64,000 nucleotides of DNA from contig JAQMWT010000359.1 in assembly GCA_029834535.1 (NCBI GenBank), positions 1 through 64,000 on the forward strand. Direction: 5' to 3'. This document shows, piece by piece, positions 21,684 through 31,352 of the stretch; position 1 is the stretch's first letter; each line of letters begins with the position of its first letter. The translations under genes and the position numbers were made by a program. The notes under the pieces are model-generated. The model was not told where the DNA came from. It did no database searches and saw nothing but the letters and a program-made list of their open reading frames with translations. Source of the stretch: Chrysophaeum taylorii (taxonomy: Eukaryota > Sar > Pelagophyceae > Pelagomonadales > Pelagomonadaceae).

Positions 21684-22323
21684 GTGATCCTCCAAGCCGT
21701 CTACGGCGACCTCGCAGACTATTTCCACGACCCGCGGCGGCTCTTTCAGCGCGCCATTCTCACGCCCCGTCGAAACGATGTTGTCGATGCTGACAACGCG
21801 CGCATGACCGCGGCCTTTTTTTCCCGAAGACGATGCTGACAACGCGCGCATGACCGCGGCCTTTTTTTCCCGGAGACGAGGCGTCGGAGTTCTTTTCGGC
21901 CGACTAGGTTGGGTCGGAAGCCGACGCCTCGCTCTTTACAGTCGAGTTTTGAACTCCCTGACAACCAACGGCATGCTGACTTTGATCTCGAGCTTAAAGT
22001 CTTCGCAACCTCGACCCGTCGCACGGCCACTGCAACGGTACCAGATACATGATCGATCGTGTCGTTGTCACCGAGGCTCCTCCAACCTGTATCCCGTAAG
22101 GCCCGCCGACGCCAAACGATCACCAAGAGCCAGGGCCAGACGCCCCGCGAGGTCGGCGTCCTCTTGCCCACAAGCCCGTCTTCTGTCACGTCCAGCTCTA
22201 CGTGGCTCTCTGTCGATCGGCAACCCCGAGGATATGCTCTTCTGAGTCGACGACTCCACCCTACCTCACACGTGCTCCGCAATACCGATAAGCCCCCTCC
22301 CGGCGTCTACACGCGCACTGTAG
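21684..22323 (+). pseudogene. Helitron/PIF1-type helicase C-terminal fragment, copy A
   Basis: Segments in several frames match the C-terminal third of Helitron RepHel / PIF1-like helicases: LFQRAILTPRRNDVVDADNA (the 'aIltp.n..vd.iN' block), [39 protein letters not shown] and [16 protein letters not shown], the last three around the conserved motifs that end in the LYVALSR-type block. Internal stops and frame changes make it non-coding. A 36-bp tandem duplication interrupts it. No upstream Rep domain or helicase motif I is present. Confidence 0.8.
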
Positions 22324-22720
22324 GTGAACTTACTGGGACCAGGTGAACTTACTGGGGTTTGAGATTGGGACTAGGTGAAATTAGTGACCAGGTGAACTTA
22401 CTGGGACCAGGTGACCATACTGGGGTTTTAGAGCAAAGGGTTTTTAGAGTAAACTCGCTCAAAGGTAGGCGGCGCGTGCGGATCGAAGCAGCTTAGATTG
22501 GCGGAGGCGAAAGCGACGAGCTCGAAGGAGTGGGTGTGAGCACGAGTGGGTTTACGCCGAACTTACTGGGGTTAGAGATTTGGACTAGGTGAACTTACTG
22601 ACCAGGTGAACTTATTCAATAAATTTTCAAGAAACTAACTGGGACCAGGTGAACTTACTGGGGTTAGAGATTGGGACTAGGTGAACTTACTGGCCTGCAC
22701 TTGTCCTAACTACTAATCGA
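22322..22720 (+). repeat. AGGTGAACTTACTGG motif cluster (also 23,411-23,730; 24,921-25,310; 26,122-26,470)
   Basis: Irregularly spaced copies of AGGTGAACTTACTGG alternate with GGGACC, GGTTAGAGATTGGGACT and similar linkers, each cluster 320-400 bp long. Outside this region the complement occurs at about 4763-4815 and 30,943-30,965. No ORF; function unknown. Confidence 0.8.
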
Positions 22721-22820
22721 CAGATGTTTGTCTGTCTGTCTGTTTGTCTGTTTGTCCCTCGATTTAGGGTAAGGATCAGGTAGGCGCGAGAGTAAGGATC
22801 AGGTAGGCGCGAGAGCCAGA

Positions 22821-23411
22821 CAGTGATCCTCCAAGCCGTCTACGGCGACCTCGCAGACTATTTCCACGACCCGCGGCGGCTCTTTCAGCGCGCCATTCTC
22901 ACGCCCCGTCGAAACGATGTTGTCGATGCTGACAACGCGCGCATGACCGCGGCCTTTTTTTCCCGGAGACGAGGCGTCGGAGTTCTTTTCGGCCGACTAG
23001 GTTGGGTCGGAAGACGACGCCTCGCTCTTTACAGTCGAGTTTTCAACTCCCTGACAACCAACGGCATGCTGACTTTGATCGCGAGCTTAAAGTCTTCGCA
23101 ACCTCGACCCGTCGCACGGCCACTGCAACGGTACCAGATACATGATCGATCGTGTCGTGTCACCGAGGCTCCTCCAACCTGTATCCCTTAAGGCCCGCCG
23201 ACGCCAAACGATCACCAAGAGCCAGGGCCAGACGCCCCGCGAGGTCGGCGTCCTCTTGCCCAAGCCCGTCTTCTGCCACGTCCAGCTCTACGTGGCTCTC
23301 TGTCGATCGGCAACCCCGAGAATATGCTCTTCTGAGTCGACGACTCCACCCTACCCCACACGTGCTGCGCAATACCGATAAGCCCCCTCCCGGCGTCTAC
23401 ACGCGCACTGT
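22821..23411 (+). pseudogene. Helitron/PIF1-type helicase C-terminal fragment, copy B
   Basis: As copy A, without the 36-bp duplication. The final frame reads [20 protein letters not shown] then [17 protein letters not shown], the characteristic motif that closes PIF1-family helicases (normally LYVALSR). The block [15 protein letters not shown] is in the same frame upstream, separated by intact codons. Confidence 0.8.
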
Positions 23412-23881
23412 AGGTGAACTTACTGGGACCAGGTGAACTTACTGGGGTTTGAGATTGGGACTAGGTGAATATAGTGACCAGGTGAACTTACTGGGACCAG
23501 GTGATCATACTGGGGCTTTTAGAGTAAAGGGTGTTTAGAGTAAATTCAAAGGTTGGCGGCGCGTGCGGATCAAAGCAGCTTAGATTGGCGGAGGCGAGAG
23601 CGACGAGCTCAAAGGAGTTGGTGTGAGCTAGGTGAACTTACTGACCAGGTGAACTTATATGAAACTTACTGGGACCAGGTGAACTTACTGGGGTTAGAGA
23701 TTGGGACTAGGTGAACTTACTGGCCTGCACTTGTTTGTCTTTAAATGTCGACTGCTAAGAGGGGTTTGTCTGTTTGTCCCTAGATTTAGGGTAAGGATCA
23801 GGTAGGCGCGAGAGTAAGGATCAGGTAGGCGCGAGAGTAAGGATCAGGTAGGCGCGAGAGTAAGGATCAGGTAGGCGCGAG

Positions 23882-24315
23882 CACAGGGGTATATATAGCC
23901 CCGGGCACTCGCACACACCAGGACCGGCATTCCTACCCTTTCCTTGTGGTTATGGGCCCTTAATGTGCTCGAGGTGGATCGCGCGTTCGAATCCGCCCCA
24001 CCGCTGCGCCGCAAGGAGTGTGTGAGTGCCTTCGAAGCAGTTGCCATCGCCAACTGCTGGAGCCCCGTCGTCTAGCACAAACACTAGACCCCCCTCATCT
24101 GGGCGCTTTCACTTACTAGGACCGGGTGTTCATGTTCATCTTAAGCAGATGGCGTCGTCGTCTGCTGGGTCCCCATCGCCTCGCATACACATACATGCTT
24201 GACTCGCCCCAGATGTTCACGTTTCACTATGATGGGGAAGCACAGGGGTATATATAGCCCCGGGCACTCGCGGGCACTCGCACACACCAGGACCGGCATT
24301 CCTACCCTTACCTTG
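23882..24315 (+). repeat. Insert specific to macrorepeat unit 3, ends marked by duplicated TATA-containing segment
   Basis: CACAGGGGTATATATAGCCC followed by CGGGCACTCGCACACACC and GGACCGGCATTCCTACCCTT occurs at 23,882-23,940 and again at 24,240-24,310. Between them lies unique sequence with a B-box-like GTTCGAATCC (about 23,993). The GGGGTATATATAGCCCC core is a near-palindrome. Confidence 0.6.
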
Positions 24316-24329
24316 TGGCGAGAGCCAGA

Positions 24330-24921
24330 TAGTGATCCTCCAAGCCGTTTACGGCGACCTCGCAGACTATTTCCACGACCCGCGGCGGCTCTTTCAGCGC
24401 GCCATTCTCACGCCCCGTCGAAACGATGTTGTCGATGCTGACAACGCGCGCATGACCGCGGCCTTTTTTTCCCGGAGACGAGGCGTCGGAGTTCTTTTCG
24501 GCTGACTAGGCTGGGTCGGAAGACGACGCCTCGCTCTTTACAGTAGAGTTTTCAACTCCCTGACAACCAACGGCATGCTGACTTTGATCTCGAGCTTAAA
24601 GTCTTCGCAACCTCGACCCGTCGCACGGCCACTGCAACGGTACCAGATACATGATCGATCGTGTGGTGTCACCGAGGCTCCTCCAACCTGTATCCCTTAA
24701 GGCCCGCCGACGCCAGACGATCAACAAGAGCCAGGGCCAGACGCCCCGCGAGGTCGGCGTCCTCTTGCCCAAGCCTGTCTTCTGCCATGTCGAGCTCTAC
24801 GTGGCTCTCTGTCGATCGGCAACCCCGAGGATATCCTCTTCTGGGTCGACGACTCCACCCTACCCCACACGTGCTGCGCAATACCTATAAGCCCCCTCCC
24901 GGCGTCTACACGCGCACTGTA
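24330..24921 (+). pseudogene. Helitron/PIF1-type helicase C-terminal fragment, copy C
   Basis: Closest to copy D: both read [20 protein letters not shown] with Asn, the family's consensus residue, where A and B have Thr. Ends at the same ACACGCGCACTGTAG boundary as the other copies. Confidence 0.8.
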
Positions 24922-25535
24922 GGTGGGCTTACTGGGCCAGGTGAACTTACTGAGGTTTGAGATTGGGACTAGATGAACTGAGTGACCAGGTGAACTTACT
25001 GGGACCAGGTCAACTTACTGAGGGTTTTAGAGTGAACTCAAAGGTTAGCGGCGTGTGCGGATCAAAGCGCCTTCGATTGGCGGAGGCGAGAGCGACGAGC
25101 TCGAAGGATTGGGTGTGAGCTAGATGAACTTACTGACCAGGTGAACTTATATGAAACTTACTGGACCAGGTGAACTTACTGGGGTTAGAGATTTGGACTA
25201 GGTGAACTTACTGACCAGGTGAACTTATATGAAACTTACTGGGACCAGGTGAACTTACTGGGGTTAGAGATTGGGACTAGGTGAACTTACTGACCTGCAC
25301 TTGTGTTTTTAAATGTCGACTTCCTAACTACTAATCGACAGATGTTTGTCTGTTTGTTTGTTTGTCTGTCTGTCTGTCTGTTTGTCTTTAAATGTCGACT
25401 GCTAAGAGGGGGGGGTGTGTGTGGGGAGCATGAAGGATGTGGGTGGGTTTGTGGGGTATGAGGGATGTCCCTCGATTTAGGGTAAGGATCAGGTAGGCGC
25501 GAGAGTAGGATCAGGTAGGCCCGCGAGCCAGGCAT

Positions 25536-26121
25536 TGATCCTCCAAGCCGTCTACGGCGACCTCGCAGACTATTTCCACGACCCGCGGCGGCTCTTTCAG
25601 CGCGCCATTCTCACGCCCCGTCGAAACGATGTTGTCGATGCTGACAACGCGCGCATGACCGCGGCCTTTTTTTCCCGGAGACGAGGCGTCGGAGTTCTTT
25701 TCGGCTGACTAGGCTGGGTCGGAAGACGACGCCTCGCTCTTTACAGTAGAGTTTTCAACTCCCTTACAACCAACGGCATGCTGACTTTGATCGCGAGCTT
25801 AAAGTCTTCGCAACCTCGACCCGTCGCACGGCCACTGCAACGGTACCAGATACATGATCGATCGTGTGGTGTCACCGAGGCTCCTCCAACCTGTATCCCT
25901 TAAGGCCCGCCGACGCCAAACGATCAACAAGAGCCAGGGCCAGACGCCCCGCGAGGTCGGCGTCCTCTTGCCCAAGCCCGTCTTCTGCCACGTCCAGCTC
26001 TACGTGGCTCTCTGTCGATCGGCAACCCCGAGGATATCCTCTTCTGGGTCGACGACTCCACCCTACCCCACACGTGCTGCGCAATACCGATAAGCCCCCT
26101 CCCGGCGTCTACACGCGCACT
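25536..26121 (+). pseudogene. Helitron/PIF1-type helicase C-terminal fragment, copy D
   Basis: Fourth copy, same boundaries. It shares with copy C the INKSQG variant and the TTCTGGGTCGACGACTCC variant, indicating that C and D separated after the A/B versus C/D split. Confidence 0.8.
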
Positions 26122-26554
26122 ATAAGTGAACTTACTGGGACCACGTGAACTTACTGGGGTTTGAGATTGGGACTAGGTGAACTGAGTGACCAGGTGAACT
26201 TACTTAGACCAGGTGAGCTTACTGGAGTTTTTTGACAACTCAAACTCAAAGGCTGGCGGCGCGTGCGGATCAAAGCAGCTTAGATTAGCGGAGGTGAGAG
26301 CGACGAGCTCAAAGGAGAGTGGGTGAGTGGGCGTGAGCACGAGTGGGTTTACGCCGGGATAGAGATTGGGACTAAGTGAACTAACTGACCAGGTGAACTT
26401 AGTGGGACCAGACCTGAACTTACTAGGGTTAGAGATTGGGACTAGGTGAACTTACTGGCCTGCACTTGTGTGTTGCTTAAAAAGATGAGGCTTTGGTTGG
26501 TCGCGACACAAACCGGGTTCCGTTATGTATCTATAGATCCGTTGATTTTCTGGG

Positions 26555-27142
26555 ATGACGTCATCTAGGTCTAATTATTATCATCGGAGCGACGCGATGC
26601 GTGGCAGCCAAGTTCAGGACCCCCTTCTCCTCCTCGGCGCGATCGGCATCGCGGCGACGGGGTATTGGCTGCTGCCCGCGAAGCAGTCGTCATCCTTTGT
26701 CGAGCCGTCGACGGGGCTCGGGTTTCCGAGTTCACTGGACGGGAATTGTCTTCAAGGACTTGGCGTCCGCGTCAAGCGCATCGGTCCCATCAAGGTAAAC
26801 GTCTACGCGGTGGGACTCTACAAAAGGAGCCTCTTGCTCAAGTTTTCGCGCCGCGTCGACGGCGGCACCGTGGCGGACGCCTTGGCCTCGATCGACGTCG
26901 CCGACAACCTCAAGAATGCCTTCAAGAACAAGATGCAGGAGGCGATCGGCGGTCCGATCAATCGGGGCGAAACCATCGCTTTTAGCTGCAACGGCAGCAT
27001 GAAGGCCTCGGTGCGCGGCGAGCCCTACTTTTCCCTCGGCCGAGGCCTCTGCGACGCTCTCTTCGACAAGTACCTCGGCCCAGACCCCGTCTCGCCTGCC
27101 CTCAAGGCCGACGTCCTAAAACGCAACTACCAGTGTCGCTAG
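26555..27142 (+). CDS. Chalcone isomerase-like (CHI-fold) protein with N-terminal membrane segment
   Basis: 195 residues from ATG 26,555; a second in-frame ATG at 26,597 is equally possible. Residues 23-41 (PLLLLGAIGIAATGYWLLP) form one membrane span or uncleaved signal. The rest matches the chalcone isomerase-like fold: the LQGLGVRVKRIGPIKVNVYA then VGLYKR strand pair, NAFKNKMQEAIGGPI, RGETIAFSCNGSMKASVRGE, and LGRGLCDALFDKYLGPDPVS near the end (compare 'n..l..ALf..YLG..pvsp'). CHI-fold members outside plants are mostly non-catalytic or fatty-acid-binding; I infer lipid binding or an unknown role rather than flavonoid synthesis. Single intact exon. Confidence 0.75.
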   Translation: MTSSRSNYYHRSDAMRGSQVQDPLLLLGAIGIAATGYWLLPAKQSSSFVEPSTGLGFPSSLDGNCLQGLGVRVKRIGPIKVNVYAVGLYKRSLLLKFSRRVDGGTVADALASIDVADNLKNAFKNKMQEAIGGPINRGETIAFSCNGSMKASVRGEPYFSLGRGLCDALFDKYLGPDPVSPALKADVLKRNYQCR

Positions 27143-27708
27143 CTTTTTAGAGGGAGTGACTTTATAATTATTCGGTGTTGCTGGGATATGACGCGCGTGC
27201 TTCAAGTTTCTGTTCTGAATATTATGAAATCTTGTAGTGCGCCACGTCAACTTGGATATTTGGATTGGTGGTCGCGAGAGCACCTTGACACGCCGCGCAC
27301 GGAGTGTCAAGGTCGTCGGGCGAAGCATGCGTTCATTCGCCCATTGACATACATAAACTCTGCGAGAAAGAAAGAAAGAAAGAAAGAAAGAAAAAAAAAA
27401 AAAAAAAATCCTCGAACCGCAGCAGCAGCAGCAGCAGCAGAGGATTATGACGACACCCGGCACCCCGCTCAAGTCCGCCGCCACGCCTACGAGGGCTGCA
27501 GCGAGCGCGAGGTATCGTACCAATCCCGAATCTAGCAGACTTTCGTGTTTTCTGTTTGTCGCAGACACGAGGAGGCTTGGTGTGTGCGCCATATCATCTG
27601 AGCCGGAGGAAAATCCGACGAGAGCTGCGCTTTTTTTCAATAATAATCGTCTCTAGGTTTGTTTCGGGGAGAAGAAAAGAAAAAAAATAAAATAAAATTT
27701 TTGGGGTA
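27143..27708. other. No gene recognised; (GAAA)n at 27,366-27,408 and (CAG)n at 27,420-27,439
   Basis: 3' flank of the CHI-like gene. Minus ORF 27,640-27,116 is low-complexity Phe/Ser/Cys from these repeats and is not a gene. Confidence 0.4.
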
Positions 27709-27718
27709 AGACCAATAG

Positions 27719-28139
27719 CGCATCGCTGCGCGAACCTAGGTGGCAAGCGGCTGCGCCAACTTCACAGAGGCAAAGGCGGCCCAAACTCGCCGCATCTACC
27801 GTGAGTGGGGGATCGCCAACGCATTAGGCCGGGCTCGCTGTGCCCTCACCGCCCTCACCCATGTCGCCGCCTCGGGGAACCTCACCCAGGCCGCCGCCCG
27901 ATCCCAGCAGGACGTCACCCTTCGTCGCACATACGTCCGGCGGCAACATGCGTATACGACCTACCAAGGCGGGGCCCTTGGTCCTCTCTTCGCCTGCCCC
28001 ACGCCTCGGCGATGACCCCGCCGACTAGGTCCCGCGTACTTATCTCCGCCCGTCAGGCACATCCCTCATACCCCACAAACCCACCCACGTCATTCATGCT
28101 CCCCACACACACCCCCCTCTTACAACAGTCGACATTTAA
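27719..28139 (+). mobile_element. Short retroposed element (SINE or truncated LINE) with perfect 10-bp target duplication
   Basis: AGACCAATAG occurs at 27,709-27,718 and again at 28,140-28,149, directly flanking a 421-bp element. A second, 5'-truncated copy with its own duplication is at 61,078-61,334, sharing the 3' ~257 bp through CAGTCGACATTTAA. A plus ORF inside (27,740-28,015) has no recognised domain. Common 3' end, variable 5' end and target duplications of 10 bp are the marks of target-primed reverse transcription. No tRNA-like A/B boxes found at the 5' end. Confidence 0.85.
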
Positions 28140-28381
28140 AGACCAATAGTATTACAAGTAAGTAAATCAATGGTGGTCGAAGGAAGAGAGAAGAGCAGCA
28201 CCAGCAGCATCGAGCCGGGGTTTGGGGATGTCCAGAACAACACACACACAGAAGGAACGGCAGTTTGATGATGATCGCAGGTGCGGAGAAAACACGCGCG
28301 CGATGAGATGGTGGACGAGTTTGTTTTTTTTTTCGCCGCTAGGTGGTGCTGCTGCGCGCAAGAATGGCCCAGGAGACGTAT

Positions 28382-29848
28382 TCAGGCCGCCGCCGCCGCC
28401 GCTGCTCGGGGACTGGGGAATTCCCAGGTGGCGGCATGGGGCATTCCGAGGAAGGGGGCGATCACGTCGTAGCCGTCAACGTCTGCGTCGACGACGAGGA
28501 GGCGGTCTTCGCGGTCCGAAAAGAGGGCCATGACGTCCCGAGCTTGGTTGACATAAGCCTCGATCCGGACGGCGCGGTCCTTTGGCGTTTCTGGTCGCTC
28601 GTGGCGGGCGCCGTACATGATACCGTTTATGACGTCCGCGAGGTTTCCTTTGCCAAAGGTTTCGTTTCGGAGATAGACGACGTCGTGGGTCTCCGGGAAG
28701 TAAGAGGTAGTAGAGAGCCACCATTCCTCGACGGGGCGCATCTCGTAGATGAATTTTGCGTCGGGATAGTGCGCGAGCAAGTTGGGGAGGAGGCCGTAGA
28801 AGGGTACGTCGTAAAAGGCGCGATACTCGTCGAAGATTCCGAACTTTTGGAAGCAGTTGAAGAGGCGAGTCCGGGCCTTTTCCGAGAACATCACAGCGTC
28901 CTCGGAATTCGGGTACAAGTTTTCCTGGAAGCAGGTCTTTTCCGGCGTAATCCCCGCCGTCTCGAGGTGGTAGACTTGAAACCCGAGGTCCTCGACGGCC
29001 AAACCAATCTCCCTCGACCCCGCCGCGCTTATCACGAACACCTTCGAAAAGCTCGAACTTTCCGGAACCGGCCGGTTCCGCCATTCGCGCAGCTGCTGGC
29101 GCGCGAGGTCGCCTCGCATGCGGACATCTTCTTCGCGGGTACTATTACCGCAGCTCGCGATGAGATCCTCGTCCGGTTCTGGCGCCTCTTCGAGCTCTTC
29201 GAGCCACGGCGACCACGAGTTCACGACGATCACGTTCGAGCACGTCTCGCGGCGGCTCACCGCTTTCATCGTCGCGAGGAGCCTCGCGAACTCGCCGGGC
29301 TTTTGGTGGATTTTCGTGGCAAGATGCGGCGGCTTAAGATCCGAATCGTCGTACCCTCCAAAAACCGAGAGTTCGAGGGGCTTTTTAGCCCCCCGAAACG
29401 CGAGAAGCGCGTCGCACACGGCCGCGTTCACCACCGCGCTCATCGGCTCCGGGACGCCCGCGCGGAGCCGTGGCTCCCACAACATACCAAAGTCTGCTTG
29501 ACTCGACGTCGACCGCTGACCGACGTAAGGACCCATCGGAGATTCCATGATGTGCAGCTCGTTCGAGATCACCAAGGGTCGCCCGTCGATGTGGACGTAC
29601 CGCGGGTCGGACCACCAGTGCTCGAGGGCGCCCATGTCTACCTTCTCGACGATGAAGGCGAATGCCCTCGACTCCGGGATCTTCTCGTCCTCCAAGGGAA
29701 ACCGGTACAGGTACGCGTCCACGCCCTTCAGCGTCGCGTTTCCCGATGCCACGGCAATCACCAGTGGCGACCCGCACTCCTCTTCGGTTCGTGCCATCAC
29801 CGCCGCCGCCGCCGCCGCCGCCGCCAGTAAGATCATCACCAGCCCCAT
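28382..29848 (-). CDS. Secreted fusion: GH99/WbsX-like domain plus sulfotransferase-like domain
   Basis: 488 residues from ATG 29,848 (the longer open frame upstream has no ATG). An Ala-rich signal peptide (MGLVMILLAAAAAAAAVMA) comes first. Residues ~45-230 resemble the C-terminal half of GH99-like/WbsX proteins: WWSDPRYVHIDGRPLVI (compare DPRYirvdGkPv) and NVIVVNSWSPWLEELEEAPE (compare 'iNaWNEW.EG..LEPD'). Residues ~267-470 look like a P-loop sulfotransferase: SKVFVISAAGSREIGLAVED in the PAPS 5'-phosphosulfate position, then DVPFYGLLPNLLAHYPDAKF and IYEMRPVEEWWLSTTSYF, as in Sulfotransfer_4-type proteins. In the first domain the usual NEW...EG residues are changed to SPW...EL, so it may be inactive. 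Inferred to act in the secretory pathway on glycans. Ends in a poly-Ala run. Confidence 0.65.
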   Translation of the reverse strand: MGLVMILLAAAAAAAAVMARTEEECGSPLVIAVASGNATLKGVDAYLYRFPLEDEKIPESRAFAFIVEKVDMGALEHWWSDPRYVHIDGRPLVISNELHIMESPMGPYVGQRSTSSQADFGMLWEPRLRAGVPEPMSAVVNAAVCDALLAFRGAKKPLELSVFGGYDDSDLKPPHLATKIHQKPGEFARLLATMKAVSRRETCSNVIVVNSWSPWLEELEEAPEPDEDLIASCGNSTREEDVRMRGDLARQQLREWRNRPVPESSSFSKVFVISAAGSREIGLAVEDLGFQVYHLETAGITPEKTCFQENLYPNSEDAVMFSEKARTRLFNCFQKFGIFDEYRAFYDVPFYGLLPNLLAHYPDAKFIYEMRPVEEWWLSTTSYFPETHDVVYLRNETFGKGNLADVINGIMYGARHERPETPKDRAVRIEAYVNQARDVMALFSDREDRLLVVDADVDGYDVIAPFLGMPHAATWEFPSPRAAAAAAA

Positions 29849-31017
29849 TTTCGTCAACCGCCACCCGTTGGTAGTAGTAACTTAGTTATTATAACTCTTA
29901 ATAATTTTTCCAACGGTATTTGTGGGGTCGGGTCGGGTCGGGGGGGAACCAAAAGAATGTTCCCCGAAGTACGATAAGCTTGTTTTGTACCGGTTTCCGT
30001 CCGAGATGGGACGTCTCCGCGAGCTCCTCTTGGCCCTCGACCTCAGCGAGGGCGAGGTTTCTCGCGTTCCAGCAATCGGACGCGTCGCCGCTCGACGGCA
30101 AGGAGCTCGTCGTAACTCCGAATCGACGGCGACCGTGGAGTTCGAGACTGGACCATGGTGGGCGCCACCGAGCTCGCCGACCAGACCGCTGACGGCGAAT
30201 CAAAGGCTATTGCAGCCGCCCGCTTTAGCGACACGCACCCTCGATCAGTTCCGCGTACGCGAAGCTTTCGTATGGTTCGGGGGGCGGAATTCTCAGCGAT
30301 TGGTGACGTTCGCAGTCTTGCACGTGCTGTCGGGACGACCGACCGACAACGCAGCGGCGGCCTTGGCAAGCGTCGTCCGAGAGCGGGCCGATAATGCGCA
30401 TGCCGTCAAGAGTCAGCGCCGAGCCACCGCCGCTGCCGAAGAAAAACAGACTGTGGTGGTAGGATGAAATCCGCATCCAGTTGTCTCGACCAGCACGACG
30501 ACAAGACTGTGTCGTGATTGAAACAGCGCGAATGGGGCGGTTCGATCGTCGACGCCGGGGAGCTAGACCGCGTGAATGGCCAGCACAGCTACGCCGTGTC
30601 CTATGATTCTGCCGAGACTACTCGCTTCTTTCCATTCGAAGGAATCGACCGCGAGCTGGAGGCCTTCTTCGACGCCGCGAGAAATGGCCTCCCCATCCCA
30701 CCACCGCTCAAGCCGCGCGAGTCTCTCAACGACCTCAAATTCCTCGAAGCCCTGCTCCAAAAGAAGCAAAGCGGCCATGCCATACTTCTTGACTGTGATT
30801 TGCTGCGACTATGGCGGTCGTTTTGGACTGGGGGGGGGGGGTCTGGCACATCTGGTGGTGCATCTATCTTTCTTTCTAGGGACAACATACCCGCGGGTCG
30901 ATGCGACTTCCTTTTCCCTCGTAAAAACAAGTGCGAGCCACTAATAAGTTCACCTGGTCCTAAATCTTTCTTTACCCCCCTTTTTCTTGGTCTCAAATCT
31001 CTCTTCAAACAACCCAC
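29849..31017 (+). pseudogene. Possible Gfo/Idh/MocA oxidoreductase C-terminal fragment (about 30,518-30,800) in otherwise unassigned DNA
   Basis: Plus frame 30,518-30,800 reads GIDRELEAFFDAARNGLPIP then SLNDLKFLEALLQKKQSG, resembling the C-terminal 'eleaFldavrnG..p..s..da...l.l.eai..S' region of Gfo/Idh/MocA oxidoreductases. There is no ATG, no N-terminal Rossmann part in frame, and the plus ORF at 29,922-30,467 is not clearly related. Fragment or relic. A GTTCACCTGGTCC motif lies at 30,949-30,961, just before the retrotransposon. Confidence 0.3.
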
Positions 31018-31329
31018 TGTGGCAGTAACGCCCATTCTTGCCTGACTGCCACCTGACTTCCCCTGATTGTTGCCCTGCCTTGCAATTATGGGGGAGGGTG
31101 TCATCTTGACATCCGAACCCAAAATGTACCAGGCATTTGTATTGCTTTCTTTTGCTGTTTTCTTTCTTGCTATTTATTACCCTCGTTTGATTGTCGTGAT
31201 GGCGTGAGGTGTTTACGCTGAGATCGGGCGTGTGGTGGTTTCACCCGCGGTTCGGGTCGGGAGAAAGGGCTGTCGAGGCCTCTGGCCTGGCCAAGAGGGG
31301 CGGGTATCTGAGAGAAAACCATCACTACA
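31018..31329 (+). repeat. 5' LTR
   Basis: Starts TGTGGCAGTAACGCCCAT and ends CTACA, the canonical TG...CA. Same order of blocks as the 3' LTR: TGATTGTTGCCCTGCCTTGC, CATCTTGACATCCGAACCCA, GAGATCGGGCGTGTGGTGGT and GAGGCCTCTGGCCTGGCCAA. Confidence 0.92.
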
Positions 31330-31330
31330 G

Positions 31331-31352
31331 TGGTCTCAGAAACGGGAATCGA
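31331..31352 (+). promoter_or_regulatory. Primer-binding site for minus-strand synthesis
   Basis: TGGTCTCAGAAACGGGAATC plus two bases, one base after the LTR. Its complement reads as a tRNA 3' end: T-loop TTCGATT-like, 3' T-stem CCCGT, acceptor TTCTGAG, discriminator A, then CCA. The tRNA identity is not assigned. Confidence 0.85.

Larger units (their letters stand above)
21470..26470 (+). repeat. Four-unit tandem macrorepeat, about 1.0-1.6 kb per unit
   Basis: Each unit reads in order: a (GTTTGTCT)n tract with ATGTCGACT remnants, copies of TAAGGATCAGGTAGGCGCGA, a ~600-bp decayed helicase fragment, and a cluster of AGGTGAACTTACTGG motifs. Units start near 21,470, 22,700, 23,730 and 25,310. 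Helicase segments are near-identical between units, differing by point changes and one 36-bp internal duplication in unit 1 (about 21,811-21,880). Unit 3 is longer because it holds the 23,882-24,315 insert. Confidence 0.85.

Noticed and set aside
23935-24010. Possible tRNA gene (A-box-like TGGTTATGGGC and B-box-like GTTCGAATCC)
   Set aside because: The T-stem and acceptor stem do not pair; at most a tRNA-derived relic.
22820-26121. Helicase fragments as functional PIF1 genes
   Set aside because: All copies have internal stops and frame changes and lack the ATPase half of the protein.
28343-29830. 495-codon plus-strand ORF
   Set aside because: Antisense of the GH99-like/sulfotransferase gene, which has a signal peptide and family motifs; the plus frame has none.
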